Part shown: in pieces, positions 11,040 to 22,164 of the stretch
Numbering within the stretch: position 1 is the stretch's first letter
How the letters are laid out: every line of letters starts with the position of its first letter
Source of the DNA: Maratus speciosus
Lineage: Eukaryota; Arthropoda; Arachnida; Araneae; Salticidae
Assembly (NCBI GenBank): GCA_963932465.1
Contig: OZ010788.1
Span: 673,652,484 to 673,716,483, forward strand
Length of the DNA: 64,000 nucleotides
Direction of reading: 5' to 3'
Translations under genes and position numbers: made by a program
Notes under the pieces: generated by a model
Seen by the model: only the letters and a program-made list of their open reading frames with translations
The model's database searches: none
What the model was told of the DNA's origin: nothing

Positions 11040-11864
11040 CTACTTTTTGCGTTTAGTTTTCTTATCCATTTGAATAATGACATCATGACCTATTACTTCT
11101 TTTTTATCTGCCAAATATTCAAATAGATAGTTTATGTCATGTTTGATATTATTGTTTGTGTAAACTGAGCACCATGTTTGCTCTTGGGGTTCTAGAATTA
11201 TTTTACGGGTTAAGAAAACTTTTTGATTTGTCACCACATCACATAAGGTGTTACATTGATTACTTTTACTGACTTTTGACTTAGTGTGTGATGTTTCTAG
11301 TGGAATAGTCAAGTTGTTGTTAATGTGAATGCATTTATTGAAAGTATCAATGATAATGTTAAATTTACTAATGAAATCAAAACCAAGAATGCCTTCAAAA
11401 CTGGAGGATTCAGGGATATCCACTATATAAAAGTGGTGCGAGAAGGATTTTTTTTCTAATTTAATGGATGCTCTAATACATGAAGAAAAAGAAACATCCG
11501 AATTGACGGTTTTAATATTTATGGCTGTTGATAGTCTCTTGTATTTTAATACAGGTTTAAGTTCATTAAATAAATTTTGTGAAAGTAACGAAATGCTACT
11601 TCCAGAGTCAGCCAATAGGGTGATTTTATGGTTTGCAATAGTGGCCTTTACAAGAGGGAGTGATGGAGAATGCGTATTAACACTACAAATGATGTGAACA
11701 ATTTTATCGCCTTCATTTTCTGTTTGAGTAGTGATATTTCTTGCGATTTTAATGTGATCTGAAGTTTGTGACCCGGTTGAATTGACTAACCTTTCTTTAG
11801 AGATCTTTGGTAATGTAGGGTCAATAGGAAATGTTGCTGATGTTAAGTCAGATGGTTGAGACAC
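11040..11864 (-). CDS. Gypsy protease (retropepsin-like)
   Basis: Processes the Gag-Pol polyprotein. The frame contains LLADSGSSISLL, the D-S/T-G catalytic triplet, and about 80 residues later EGILGFDF, matching the conserved ILG segment. It is in the -1 frame relative to gag and is open upstream through the end of gag, so expression by -1 frameshift is likely. The listed start is a GTG and probably not an initiation codon. It ends at a TAG, after which the same frame continues directly into RT. That codon is either a nonsense mutation or a programmed readthrough stop. Confidence 0.8.
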   Translation of the reverse strand: MSQPSDLTSATFPIDPTLPKISKERLVNSTGSQTSDHIKIARNITTQTENEGDKIVHIICSVNTHSPSLPLVKATIANHKITLLADSGSSISLLSQNLFNELKPVLKYKRLSTAINIKTVNSDVSFSSCIRASIKLEKKSFSHHFYIVDIPESSSFEGILGFDFISKFNIIIDTFNKCIHINNNLTIPLETSHTKSKVSKSNQCNTLCDVVTNQKVFLTRKIILEPQEQTWCSVYTNNNIKHDINYLFEYLADKKEVIGHDVIIQMDKKTKRKK

Positions 11865-11896
11865 AAAATCATCAGCATAAAAATTGTGTCTCTGTT

Positions 11897-12784
11897 CTAG
11901 TTTTCCTGAGCCTGGTAATTGTTGCGTCTGTTAAAATTTTCCCTTCTCTGTGTATTAACTCTTTTCCATTTAAAACACTGATGGGCCTGGTGACCATTGC
12001 GGAAACAGAGTTGACATGTCACAACTTTTCTTTGTGGGAATTTGTGAGGGGAAAAATGTTTTGGGAAATTTCGCGTTATGAAATTTTATCTATAGCGCAT
12101 CGCATTTGCGTTATACTTTGGGCTACCTTGCATGTCATTTTTTTTAGTTTCAGTTTTGGGTCCAGGCGGTGCAAGTGTTAACGCATTAATTTTTTCCGAG
12201 AGTTCTTTCAATTGTTCTTCAATGTTATTTTGAGATTTACTGACAGAGGGTAAGGAATGTAGAATCTTTTCGTTATGCAGAATTTCGTGTAATGTCTGTG
12301 CTCTTTCAACAGCAGCACGATATTCATTGACGCCTTCTTCTTGTAACTTTATTCGTATGTTAGCTGGCACAGCTTCCATAAATTTCATAAGTTTAATCGT
12401 GTTACGGGCATTTTCGTCTTTAATATCTGAATAGACAGTTGCGGCTAACATGTTTAATCGGTGAGCTAAATTGTTAATTGACTCCGCTGGCAGAAGAGAT
12501 AAGCTCGAAAGTTCAACGCCAGCCACGCACTTGCTTGGGGGTGAGAAAAATGCGGCAAATTCTTTTTCAAGCGTATCTAGATCGTTTATTTTTTGAATTT
12601 CCGGATTCTGAGCATAAAATTTTTGAGCGGGACCAATTAACTTCCCTACAAGTACAGCAATGGTAGTCTTAGGGCTGTATTTGTTAATTTCAGCAACCGA
12701 CCTAATTTGGTTAAAAAAGAATTTAAGCAAATCCGGATCTCCATCAAATTGGTTAATGTTGATTTGAACTTGTTTAGCGGACAT
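11897..12784 (-). CDS. gag: Gypsy Gag with CCHC zinc knuckle, interrupted by one TAA
   Basis: The structural capsid/nucleocapsid protein. The start chosen is the ATG at 12784; the open frame begins 36 bases earlier with TTG. Codons up to 12089 encode a capsid-like region with FDGDPDLLKFF near the start. A TAA at 12086-12088 follows, then the same frame continues with basic residues and a perfect C-x2-C-x4-H-x4-C knuckle at 11975-12016, ending with TAG at 11897-11899. The knuckle is therefore cut off by one codon. Near the end, GGAAAAC just before the TAG could allow slippage into the protease frame, but it is not a canonical heptamer. Confidence 0.8.
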
Positions 12785-15155
12785 GGTCAACGGTTTACCT
12801 AACACAAATTCTCTAATCAAAAATTGTTACTGAAATTCTGCATACATATCTAAATATAACACACATATAACAGATAAAAATGTAAATGAAATAAAATAAT
12901 GAAATAACATAGTATAATAATCACATTAAAAAAAAACTAATACACAACTTAAAAATAAACAAAAGGTCTTATTTTTTTTTTTTTTTTTGCACCTTTTATA
13001 GAAAAAAAATATCCACGGACAAAATTGTGTTTCTCAAAGTAAAAATAATACCGTTGCTTATTTTAAGCAAAATAAAGAGAAACAGAAAAATATTTCGCAA
13101 TAGCTCCTATTTTTTTATTATTTTTTTTAAATGGATTAAAATGTACGCCTTTCAAAGTAAAACTGGTAGGAGCAAGCAACTGAAATAAAAACTTATTTTA
13201 TCCTTTTTAACAGAGAAAAAAAAATTGCTATCTGTCCTTGTTTCTCTAAAAGGACAGAAATTAAAAAATTTCTCAAATTAAAATATTTTCAAGCCGAAAG
13301 GCGAACTAGAAAAAATATATGGGACAAAATATAATCTTCGTTAACTCTTTTTGAGAAAACAAAAAAAATTTAATATATTTTAATATGCATTAAAAGTTAA
13401 GCAAAGGTGAATGTATATCATAATAACTAAAGATATTGGAACATTCAATGCAATGGGAAAAAAACTACTTATATTATATTTATAAATATTATAATAGACA
13501 ACACAAAATATCAAAAATAGCAATATCACTGTGTTTTCGTATCCTGTACAAAAACACAATAATATTAATAAAATCAATTAAGAAGTACTTGTGAGTACTT
13601 ATGGAGTAAGAAAGCATACAAATGGAATGAAACAACTTTAAAAATTTTAAAACAGGGTTTCCAGAATTAACTGAAAAGAAAATTAGGCGAAAGGAAAGCA
13701 ATTAAATGGGGGGAATTAAAATATGCTTTCGTACTCTAAAAATGTGCTATTTTAAGGGACTGGTGCAGTATTTATTTTCACTTTTTTTTTTTTTTTTGCA
13801 CCTTCATGACCTCTTTGTCAATATCATAAACATTTGCTAGAAATTTATGTATGCGTGAGAGTGAATCACTAAAACGATTCTTTGGCAGCAAATGACTTTT
13901 TTGGAGAGATTTTTTTTATCACAAACTGCCTCTTGAATAAAGATGAACAACTTATAAAACCTCACAACAGAACGTTACTATATTATTGAGCACTTCACAA
14001 AATTCAGCAATTTCACAAACTGGTTGTAGTATGGAGGAAAGAAAAAAAATCAACACACTTTTGAGAATTTTGAGGAGGCTGGCTGAATAAATAAAAAGGA
14101 GAGCGAGAGTCGTGATTCAATCGCTGACTCGCTCGGACGTTCCTTTCAGTTTCGTTTTTTTTGCAGGTTTTTTTTTTCTTTTAACTGATAAGACTTTTCT
14201 CACACTTTTGAATTGGGAGTTATCTCGCACGTGAAAATGTAGAGGCGTACTTTGAGCACTCACTGAGAGAAAAAAAAACACTTAGCAGATAGCTAGGTTT
14301 ACGTTCGTTCTTGCGGGAAATGCACACAATTTTTTGCAGTGTATTTTTTAAATGCAAATGACTCACTTGATTCGTTTGTTTTTGACGACACAAATATGCG
14401 TTAACATATTTCACACAGTGAGGGCTCCTACAAAATTCAGGCACTTATCACAGACTTGTGTAAGCACTGGGGATGCCTTTGAGGCGAGAAGGAAAAAAAA
14501 CACAAAAACAGGCTTCTTTTTCATCGCGCAGCATTTTTTTCTTATTTTTCTAATTAAACGGACAGGCTTCTGTTATATTCTTGAGCACATACATATTGCT
14601 GTAATTTTGTGACACACCCACATCGAAGTTGAGTTGACACTAATCACAGAATTCAGTGCAGGGGTGAACGAACATAGAACACTGTGGATGAATTTTCAAG
14701 CTAAGATACCCTCATACGCCGATCCGCGGGATGCACGAAGAGAAGAACACAGTTCCGTTGATGTGAACAACACCGGTGGGATAGCACAGAGCAGTTCAAA
14801 ACAACCGTCGATGCGAGAGAAAGGGGTAATGCTTCGCTTGAAACAAGAGAGGGAAGCAGGATAGCAGGAGCATGCAGGCACGGACATTTCATCGGGGAAG
14901 AGCAGTCGACCGGGGCGAAAAGTTCACTCCATGATGAAATCCACGCAGCGGGTAAGCGAAGAAAATCAGCGCGTCGTTGTTTGGATAAATGAGGGGGCGA
15001 GATCCTCGAAGCTCATTGCAACAGAGCGGTGTGACAGCCGGGAGGAATCCATCGCTGCCAGAAGTCCATGCAGAAAAAAGGATTGGAAGGAAGTACCTCT
15101 CCCTTACATTTTTTTTGTTAATGGAGAAAAAAAACTGGTCACGGAGACCAATTTA
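12785..15155 (-). other. Gypsy leader between 5' LTR and gag
   Basis: About 2.4 kb without a supported gene, unusually long for a Gypsy leader. Poly-T tracts followed by GCACCTT occur twice (near 12970-12995 and 13782-13805), hinting at an internal duplication. Next to the 5' LTR the minus strand reads TAAAT, then TGGTCTCCGTGACC from 15150 downward. This is a possible primer-binding site because it starts with TGG 5 bases inside the LTR, but I cannot name the tRNA. Confidence 0.5.
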
Positions 15156-16177
15156 TATGAGGACCTTTTTGCTAGCAAGAGATGGCCGTTTGTTGTGTTG
15201 ACAAGAGATTTTTTAACACCAGGTCCTATTAAAAAAAACCTCCAATTCGAGTAAACGAAGAGTTTGTTTATTTCCATGATGAAGGTCGAAGGGAGAGGTA
15301 CAGGGGGAAAGCCATAAGGAGCCTCTTTTAAGACGTCATCACGAGGCTAGAGAGAAAGCAGGAATCCCGAATATACAGTTACAACTTTCTTGCTTGGCGG
15401 ACTACAATATCGCCAATCTAAAAGTATTTTTGCGCCATGCACAGGGTCTAAGAGAAACATTGGCTGGTATGTTCGCCAAAAATGTACGGTAGGCTTCTAC
15501 CATATTAATTGTGTAGGGGGGGGGGCACATTGTGGGCTGCATACATTCCTAAATCATGATAGACGGAGACTCATCTGTACATTGATACAGCTGCGGTTAA
15601 ATGTAAAAAAATAAAAAGTGTTATCTGGAAAGGGCATAGTAACAGACCGAATTCGTTAGGCTAAAAAGCATGAGACTGTATTTTTCTAGACCAGATGTTA
15701 GATCAAAGATGAACCGCTTTACCACAAAAATGCAGAATCGCCATACATCTGGACAAAAGGGTGTGAAGCGAAGATAATTCTAATAAATAGATTGCATGTA
15801 AAGTGATTTTAAATGATGAGTTATATTCATGTCCAAATAAGGAAATGACCGAAGTTAAAATGCTTTTGAAACTAACAGTCAGCCGAACGAATTTTGTACA
15901 AGGTTAAAGCGTATGTGTGAAAGAATCAGAAAGTGAAAATGGAGAGTGATTCACTGATTTTATTTTATTAAAGAGATAAGTACTTAGAATAATTTAATTT
16001 AAATGTGAAGGGCTGTTAATACAATCGATTTAGTTTTTAAATGTTGAATTTAATTTAGGGGCTGCACTGTTTGACTATAGTGCACAAAATAAATAAGTTA
16101 TTAAACAGAATTTTAATTGAAACTGTCTGGGGGGGGGGAAATGGAATGTAAACATATATAACGAGATAATCGTTATA
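15156..16177 (-). repeat. Gypsy 5' LTR
   Basis: Starts TATGAGGAC and ends AATCGTTATA on the plus strand. Differences from the 3' LTR include GGGGCTAAG versus GGGTCTAAG, CTGAGTCATG versus CTAAATCATG, one deleted T in CAGCCGTAACG, and G-run lengths. As the upstream LTR on the minus strand it should carry the promoter. I did not identify a clear TATA box. Confidence 0.9.
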
Positions 16178-16520
16178 AATGGCGCGTCACATTTCGGGGG
16201 GGGGGGCGAACAAAATTAGGAAATATAACAAGGCGATCTCTTTGAAACTTTAAGATAGTTTATAATACATGATAAAATTTTAAAAAATGAGGGCGCATCA
16301 AAAATTACGGGGAGGGGAGGAGCGCATTTTTACGAAGTGGGATCTAAAAATTGAAAGTATAACAAATAAGGGATCGCGAAGCGATCCAGAATGGAAACGC
16401 GAAAAAATTACGTCTGGGGTTTGCTAGAAAATAGGGATTGCTTCGCGATGCCGAATGGGATCGCGAAGCGACTACGCGGGGTTTTGGTGGCGTAGCGAGC
16501 CGGGGGCTGAGCCCCCCTAG
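16178..16520 (+). mobile_element. Helitron-like 3' terminus with tandem units
   Basis: Ends GGGGGC-TGA-GCCCCC hairpin, C, then CTAG followed by T (16517-16521), as expected for a Helitron 3' end inserted in AT, although the hairpin is unusually close to CTAG. Upstream, units reading ACTTTAAGATAGTTTATAAT...GGGCGCATC repeat imperfectly, with further GATCGCGAAGCGATC-like palindromes near 16371-16475. The 5' end was not located and may lie left of the Gypsy insertion. Confidence 0.5.
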
Positions 16521-16521
16521 T

Positions 16522-17158
16522 GTGAATATAATGAAATTTAATCATCGTATTATACAGTTTACAGCATAATTTTAATTGATTAAAATTGTTTCAGGATCCT
16601 ACTCTCAGATATGTCAATTTGACTTCGAATTGTTCGATTGGGAGACAAGAAAACAGTATTGATGCCTTGGAAACAACAACTTATTCAGTGTCACAATTTA
16701 TAACGACAGCATTCTTAATTAGGAAACTGCTTTTGAGATACACTTTAAAACTTATTCAGACAGTGAAAACCTTGTAAAACTGCAGCAACAAACAACTTAC
16801 ATACATTGTGAAATAATAATGAAGTATTTCTTCGTTTAAGTTTGAATTTATTACTGTGCAGAATTAAAACACTCGTTTAAATAACAAATTCAAAAAGCAT
16901 GAAAATCGCTTGCATTGGGTGAGGAAAAAGTGTTGAGCGCCAAATCGCGTCTTTTTTGTGCCAAATACTCGGATTATTTTATATTTTTACAGAGTATCTA
17001 CTGGAATTCCACAGCTAAATATAACTAATCCTTTCTAACGTACATAAGTAGTTTCATTTGCATTTTAAAAAAAATATTTTGAGTAAGGAGACTTAAGCCG
17101 CGTTCTCAAATTCAGTGTTACGTTTATTTTTGGCACACGAAGACTAATTAAATGAGTA
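16522..17158. other. Non-coding stretch
   Basis: A TTTCAG followed by a 63-codon open frame (16586-16777) looks acceptor-like, but it has no recognisable domain and no partner exon. Otherwise I see nothing. Confidence 0.35.
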
Positions 17159-17166
17159 TTCGATGT

Positions 17167-17786
17167 CAGGCCTGCCCAACCTTTCAAGGTCGCACCTCAG
17201 CAGGTGGCACACAATGAAGGGCCCATTATTAACATAACTCGAAACATGCAACAATGTTATCTCACTGTAAGTAGTGGCAACGATACGCACTGCTTATCAA
17301 TGTCATCCTTTCATCTCCTTTTTTATCTAAAATATCTGTCTCTATTTTTAAATAGCAATCTTGCTTTATTTAAGCATGGGATGTCTAAAATTAAGCAAAA
17401 CTAAGATGCCTATACGAAAATAGTGGTAGATATTTTGAATAAAAAACGTGTTATCAACACTGCAACTTAGACGTAGCTATAAGGATCCCACAATTCAAGA
17501 AGTAATGTAAAAATAATTTACAGAAAAAAAAAACGAAAAAAGACCCCCACAAATCTTGGTAAATTTGGAGGTACTTACCTGAAAAAAATGTTGGGGAAGA
17601 ACCCTTAATCGCGTCTATAGTAAAATATACCCAACAAAATATGGACATTTTAAAAAACGAAAACCTTGAGAATGGATTTTTATTTTTAAGAAAAGCTAGC
17701 AACAGGAAGCGTAAGAAAGGACACAATAAAAAAAAAACTTAAAAGGGCGCTAACGGTACCCGCGGTTACAGCGTTGGACAGCCCTG
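17167..17786. mobile_element. hAT-type non-autonomous element
   Basis: The left end CAGGCCTGCCCAACCTTT pairs with the right end, whose complement reads CAGGGCTGTCCAACGCTG. This is the typical C-A-G-G-x-x-T-G/C-x-CCAAC end of hAT elements. The flanking 8-mers TTCGATGT and TTCTATAT agree at 6 of 8 positions, suggesting a worn 8-bp target duplication. The 620-bp interior has only short open frames. Confidence 0.65.
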
Positions 17787-18099
17787 TTCTATATTAACCC
17801 TTTTGGGTCCGGATTGCTTTTTAATTTTGAAGGAAATTTACTTTTTATAGAAAAAATAGGAGTCCAATCACAAGAATTAATGTTTACTGGCCATTAAAGA
17901 ATATCTCAATTAAGATAATCTTATTGATATAGCAATAGATTCTATTAAAAAAAAATGAAGTGTTTGGAAAATGTCGCATTACAACATAGACATAACAATT
18001 TTACACTATTATTGGTTCAGAGGTTCAGACCAATAGCCTCTATTTTAAAATTTAAGGGGGTCCGGGGCTAAAAATTCTCAAAAAAAAAAGGAATTTTTT

Positions 18100-18610
18100 T
18101 TATTGCTCAAGGGTACACTGTATACATTATGGCATGCATTTATCACACTTTTTTTTTTTTTTTTTTTTTTGAGGAAAAAAAAGGAATTTTACGCGTTATC
18201 TTGGAAATTTTCAAAATGCCCCTTAAGCTTCCCATATCAATGAAAATCCCCAATATTTTTTTCTATAAAAGTTTGGTTTATATATACAAATAAAACTGTG
18301 TATCGAATTTTATATATGTGAATATAAAGGTTTAAAAGAAATTGAAAAAAATTAAAATGTTTTCGAAAAAAAAAATTTTGAAAATTTTTTTTTACCCTTA
18401 TATTCAAATATATAAAATTAGACGCACAGCTTTATTTATATATATAAACCAAGCAGTATAAAAAATATTGGGAATTTTCATTGATATGGAAAGCGCAGGG
18501 GGCATTTTGAAAATTTCTAAGATAACGGATAAAATTCCTTGTATTATTTTTATTTATTTTTTTTTGTGATTAATGCTTGCCATAATGCATATAATGTACC
18601 CTTGAATAAT
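18100..18610. repeat. AT-rich long hairpin
   Basis: Left arm about 18104-18332 is the imperfect reverse complement of 18390-18607. Paired landmarks are CAAGGGTACA with TGTACCCTTG, GTTATCTTGGAAATTTTC with GAAAATTTCTAAGATAAC, and CATATCAATGAAAAT with ATTTTCATTGATATG. The loop near 18340-18390 is A/T homopolymer. It is probably a MITE or foldback element. Confidence 0.75.
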
Positions 18611-19170
18611 GTTTAAATTGAAATTTACAAAAAATAAAAAATTGATTTTTTTAAAGTCCCTCGTCCCCGACTTCATTTATCTCAAAATGAATTTTTTTAC
18701 GATTTGTCAACTTTAAAAGGATATATCTGAAGTTCCTTGATAGATATATGTATGAAATTTTCAAAAGAGCTTTTATGTCATATTTCCAACAAATTGTCTT
18801 CAGAATTTTTGATTTTGAGTGATAATTGTGAAAATATGCTAATGAATGCAAAACTCACTCATAAAAAAACTTCATTTTCTTACTTTTTTTTATATAATTC
18901 ATAATCAATATTGTAAGAAATCTTGAAGACACATTAAAATGACTCATTTTCTGTATACGAAACTGTAACAATTTTGTAAATCGAGTAATTACTTCCAGAG
19001 TTATATCAAAAATTAAATATGTTTAAAATTTTAAAATTTAAACAAAAAAAATATTTAACATTTATCAGATTTTTTTTTACATTTAATATTCTTATTATAT
19101 TAAAATATATTTCAGAAAAAAAAATTCATAACAAAATATCTATAAATAAAAAAATAGAATTTTGACCCCT

Positions 19171-19387
19171 TTAACCCTTTCGAGGGCGGTGTCCTTAAAC
19201 AAGGACACCTAATTCTAATTCCAAAACTGATAAACGGCACCAGAATATTTAATTACAATTTTCCTTTTATAATGTGCGTGAAAATAAGAAAGTTCGTATT
19301 TTCTAATAAATTCGTTTATAAATTCTGGTGTCAGTCCATTATTTCATCAGTTTATAAACAGAATTACTCCACGCCAGAAAGGGTTAA
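19171..19387. mobile_element. piggyBac-like MITE (TTAA)
   Basis: Bounded by TTAA at both ends, with terminal repeats TTAACCCTTTC and its complement GAAAGGGTTAA. Directly inside the left end is a short palindrome GTGTCCTT-AAAC-AAGGACAC. It is related to 570-746. At 217 bp it is too short to encode a transposase and would need a piggyBac enzyme in trans. Confidence 0.7.
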
Positions 19388-19893
19388 AGAATGAAACGTT
19401 TAAAATAGAAATCTCAGCAATAGTTACTAGAAGTTTAGACGGCTTTGTTGTTTTATTTCTCTTTTCTGATACATAAATGAAACAATAGTCGAGGTAAAGA
19501 CATTTACTATTATTATTATATGCAGATAACAACATATATAATTGTGAAGACAAATAATAAAAAAGAAATAGTGGAGTATGTCTTCAGAAATCTAACAACT
19601 ATAATTAGAAATTTCACAAACCTTTAGGTTTGTTTATCAAAATCAAGCACATTTGCAGCCCTCAAATTTCAGAAAAGTTAACGTTCTTGAAATTTAAAAT
19701 AGCAAAGTGGTATTTTAATTATTGGAAACATTTCCACTGATTTCGCAAATCGATTTGTTTGTGAGATTGCTGATTGGTTCTTCGATCGAAAATTTCAAAA
19801 AACAAGGAGTAGGTTTCCGGAATCGTGGTTAACGATCAGTCTGTTGGGTTTTTACAAACGATGCCAAAAAACCTTTATTCATTACTTCCTCAA

Positions 19894-21381
19894 TAGTCCA
19901 GGCAATAGAGACCGTACAGGGGCTCTACGTAGCAAAAATTCATGGTAGTTCTGGGAAAAGGCTTACTATATGTTTTTGGGGTTTTTAACTTCCCACCCAA
20001 ATTTCCCCCGGCAACCCCCCCCCAAAAAAAATTTGGTAAAATCCCCCCCCCCCCCAAAAAAAAGTATTTTATTAAAAAATCAATTTTTTTATTATTTTAG
20101 GGGAAAAGTATCTAGAAATTCAGAAAGTAGACAAAATTTGCAACAAATTAGATATATGACATTATGACTTAGGATGAAGGGGAAGGGGGGATCTGCCTCG
20201 GAACATGCGCGCGGTGCTGCGTGAACCAAGTTGCGCAATTCCACTTAACCACTCACACGTTTACATTCGCCCTCCCATCTCCCCTCCGAACTTTCTCTAT
20301 AAGGTTTACTTTAAGATTTTTGGGTCGCTGAATCCGAATTTTTAATTTCCCCCCAAATTCCCCCCCCCCCCCAACGCCCTCCCAAAAAAATAGTTGTTTT
20401 TAACTTAAATTTCTTATTGTTTTAGGGGAAAAGCATTACGAAATTCAGAAACTAGATAAAATTTGCAACAAATAGGATAGATGACATTATGACGTAGGAT
20501 GAACGGAGAGGGGGAGGGCTGCCTCTGAACATGCACTGCGCGCTACGTGCACTAAGTTATGAAGTCCAGGCAATAGGGGATTTTACCTGAAAAAATTAAT
20601 ACTAGTTCTGGATTTCGGCTTACTTTATGTTTTTTGGGTCGCTGAATCCGAATTTGTAACTTCCCACCAAAATTTCACCCGGCAACCACCCAAAAAATTG
20701 ATTTTTTGAAAAAAATTGGTTTTTGAGAAAAGCGCGCGGGGAATGTTCCGAGGCAGCCCCCTCTCTCCCCGTTTATCCTACGTCATAATGTCATACATCC
20801 TATTTGTTGCAAATTTTGTCTAGTTTCTGAACTTTATAATGCCTTTCCCCTAAAACAAGAAGAAATTTAAGTTAATAACAACTATTTGGGGGGGGGGGGG
20901 GGGGGGATTTTGGTGGTAAATAAAAAATTCGGATTCAACTACCCAAAAAGCTTAAAGTAAACCTTATAAGGAAAGTTTGGAGAGGAGATGGGATGGCGAA
21001 TGTAAACGTGTGAGTGGTTAAGTGGAATTGCGCAACTTAGTCCACGCAGCATTGCGCGCATGTTCCGAGGCAGACACCCCCCTCCCCCCCCTTCTCCTTC
21101 ATCCTAAGTCAGAATGTCATATATCTAATTTGTTGCAAATTTTGTCTACTTTCTGAATTCCTAGATACTTTCCCCCTAAAGCAATAAAAAATTTGATTTT
21201 TTTAATAAAAACTTTTTTGGGGGGGCTTTTTACCAAAATTTCGGGGGGGGGGGGGGGTTGCCGGGGGAAATTTTGCTGGGAAGTTACAAATTCGGATTCA
21301 GAGACCCAAAAAACATAAAGTAAGCCGATTTCCAGAACTACCGTTAAATTTGCTTTGTAAAATTCCCTATTGCCTGGACTA
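19894..21381. repeat. 1.49-kb foldback palindrome
   Basis: The ends TAGTCCAGGCAATAG (19894) and CTATTGCCTGGACTA (to 21381) are exact complements, and the arms pair through most of their length. The G-rich CCCCGGCAACCCCCC and GGTTGCCGGGGG blocks and the GCGCAATTCCACTTAACCAC block occur on both sides. A second copy of AGTCCAGGCAATAG in forward orientation at about 20565 shows that the core contains an extra partial unit. No open reading frame is supported. Flanking DNA (19388-19893 and 21382-22164) holds nothing recognisable. Confidence 0.85.
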
Positions 21382-22164
21382 CAATGTGTACCTGTGGTGT
21401 GTGTTGAACAATGTACACATTACTTCCTAAAATTATTCATGCAGAATCATCATTCATATTTTCTCCATTTTTAGCTTTTCTACATACATTAAAAATAATC
21501 AACGTAAAAATTTCCCATTTTTGGACGAATTTACACGTTTTGGGATGTCTTGAATACAGTTCGGTTATTTTTGGTAAATGTTTGTCTCACTGTGCATGAC
21601 ACAAGTTTTGTTGCGGTGTTTTTCGAGAGCAATTGCATGGAATTTCATCAAACTATATATTCTTTTGGATATTGACATAAATTTTTGTTGATTACATATT
21701 GGTGGGTATTGGCTATCAGTGGTGCTGCTATACTGTGCTTTTTAGAATTGGTGTGATAGCTATGCCATTTTTTGGACAGAGCGTAATATGTTTATTGTAA
21801 AAAACTTTGTTAATTTAAAAATATATACATATGTGCCAATTACATACATGGGATCTCGATAGGGTTTCAAATTTCACATTCAATTTGTGCCGAAATTCGA
21901 TAGGTTTGTTATTTTCATTTCTTGAAAATTTATAATTGTAGTTTGTGAAACCGTACTAGATACTCTGCGTTAATTTAAAATGCTACCGATTCAATAAATG
22001 AATGTATGAAGAATAAAAAGAATGACAGTCTACTTTGTAAATCGTAAGCTCTTTATAATAATTGCCATGACAACAAGTATAAAAAATTTCGATTGGCATT
22101 TAAAAAGATGTGCTTTATATTGGATTAGCCTCGTATATAGACTTATACACGCTGGAAACGAGAA

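Larger units (their letters stand above)
5478..16177 (-). mobile_element. Ty3/Gypsy LTR retrotransposon, nearly complete
   Basis: A 10.7-kb element bounded by ~1.02-kb LTRs and flanked by the 5-bp duplication AATGG (5473-5477 and 16178-16182). On the minus strand the order is 5' LTR, a 2.4-kb leader, gag, protease, RT, RNase H, integrase, a 1.4-kb 3' region and 3' LTR. RT before RNase H before integrase is the Ty3/Gypsy order. By eye the LTRs differ at only about ten positions plus G-tract lengths, so insertion looks recent. Two in-frame stops interrupt gag (12086-12088) and the PR-RT boundary (11040-11042). I see no envelope gene. Confidence 0.95.

Noticed and set aside
11930..11960. AAATTTT heptamer in gag that looks like a canonical -1 slippery site
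   Set aside because: A -1 shift there gives an immediate TAA in the new frame, so it cannot lead into protease.
14220..15254. Several 60-107 codon frames in the Gypsy leader and LTR
   Set aside because: Overlapping on both strands, no domains, and they run across the LTR boundary.
16559..16777. Acceptor-like TTTCAG followed by an open frame (DPTLRYVNLT...)
   Set aside because: No fibrinogen-domain or other similarity recognised, and it has no matching partner exon or phase. Kept out of the lectin model.
17794..17820. TTAACCCTTTTGGGTCCGG resembling a piggyBac left end
   Set aside because: No matching right end was found in the following sequence, so an element cannot be delimited.
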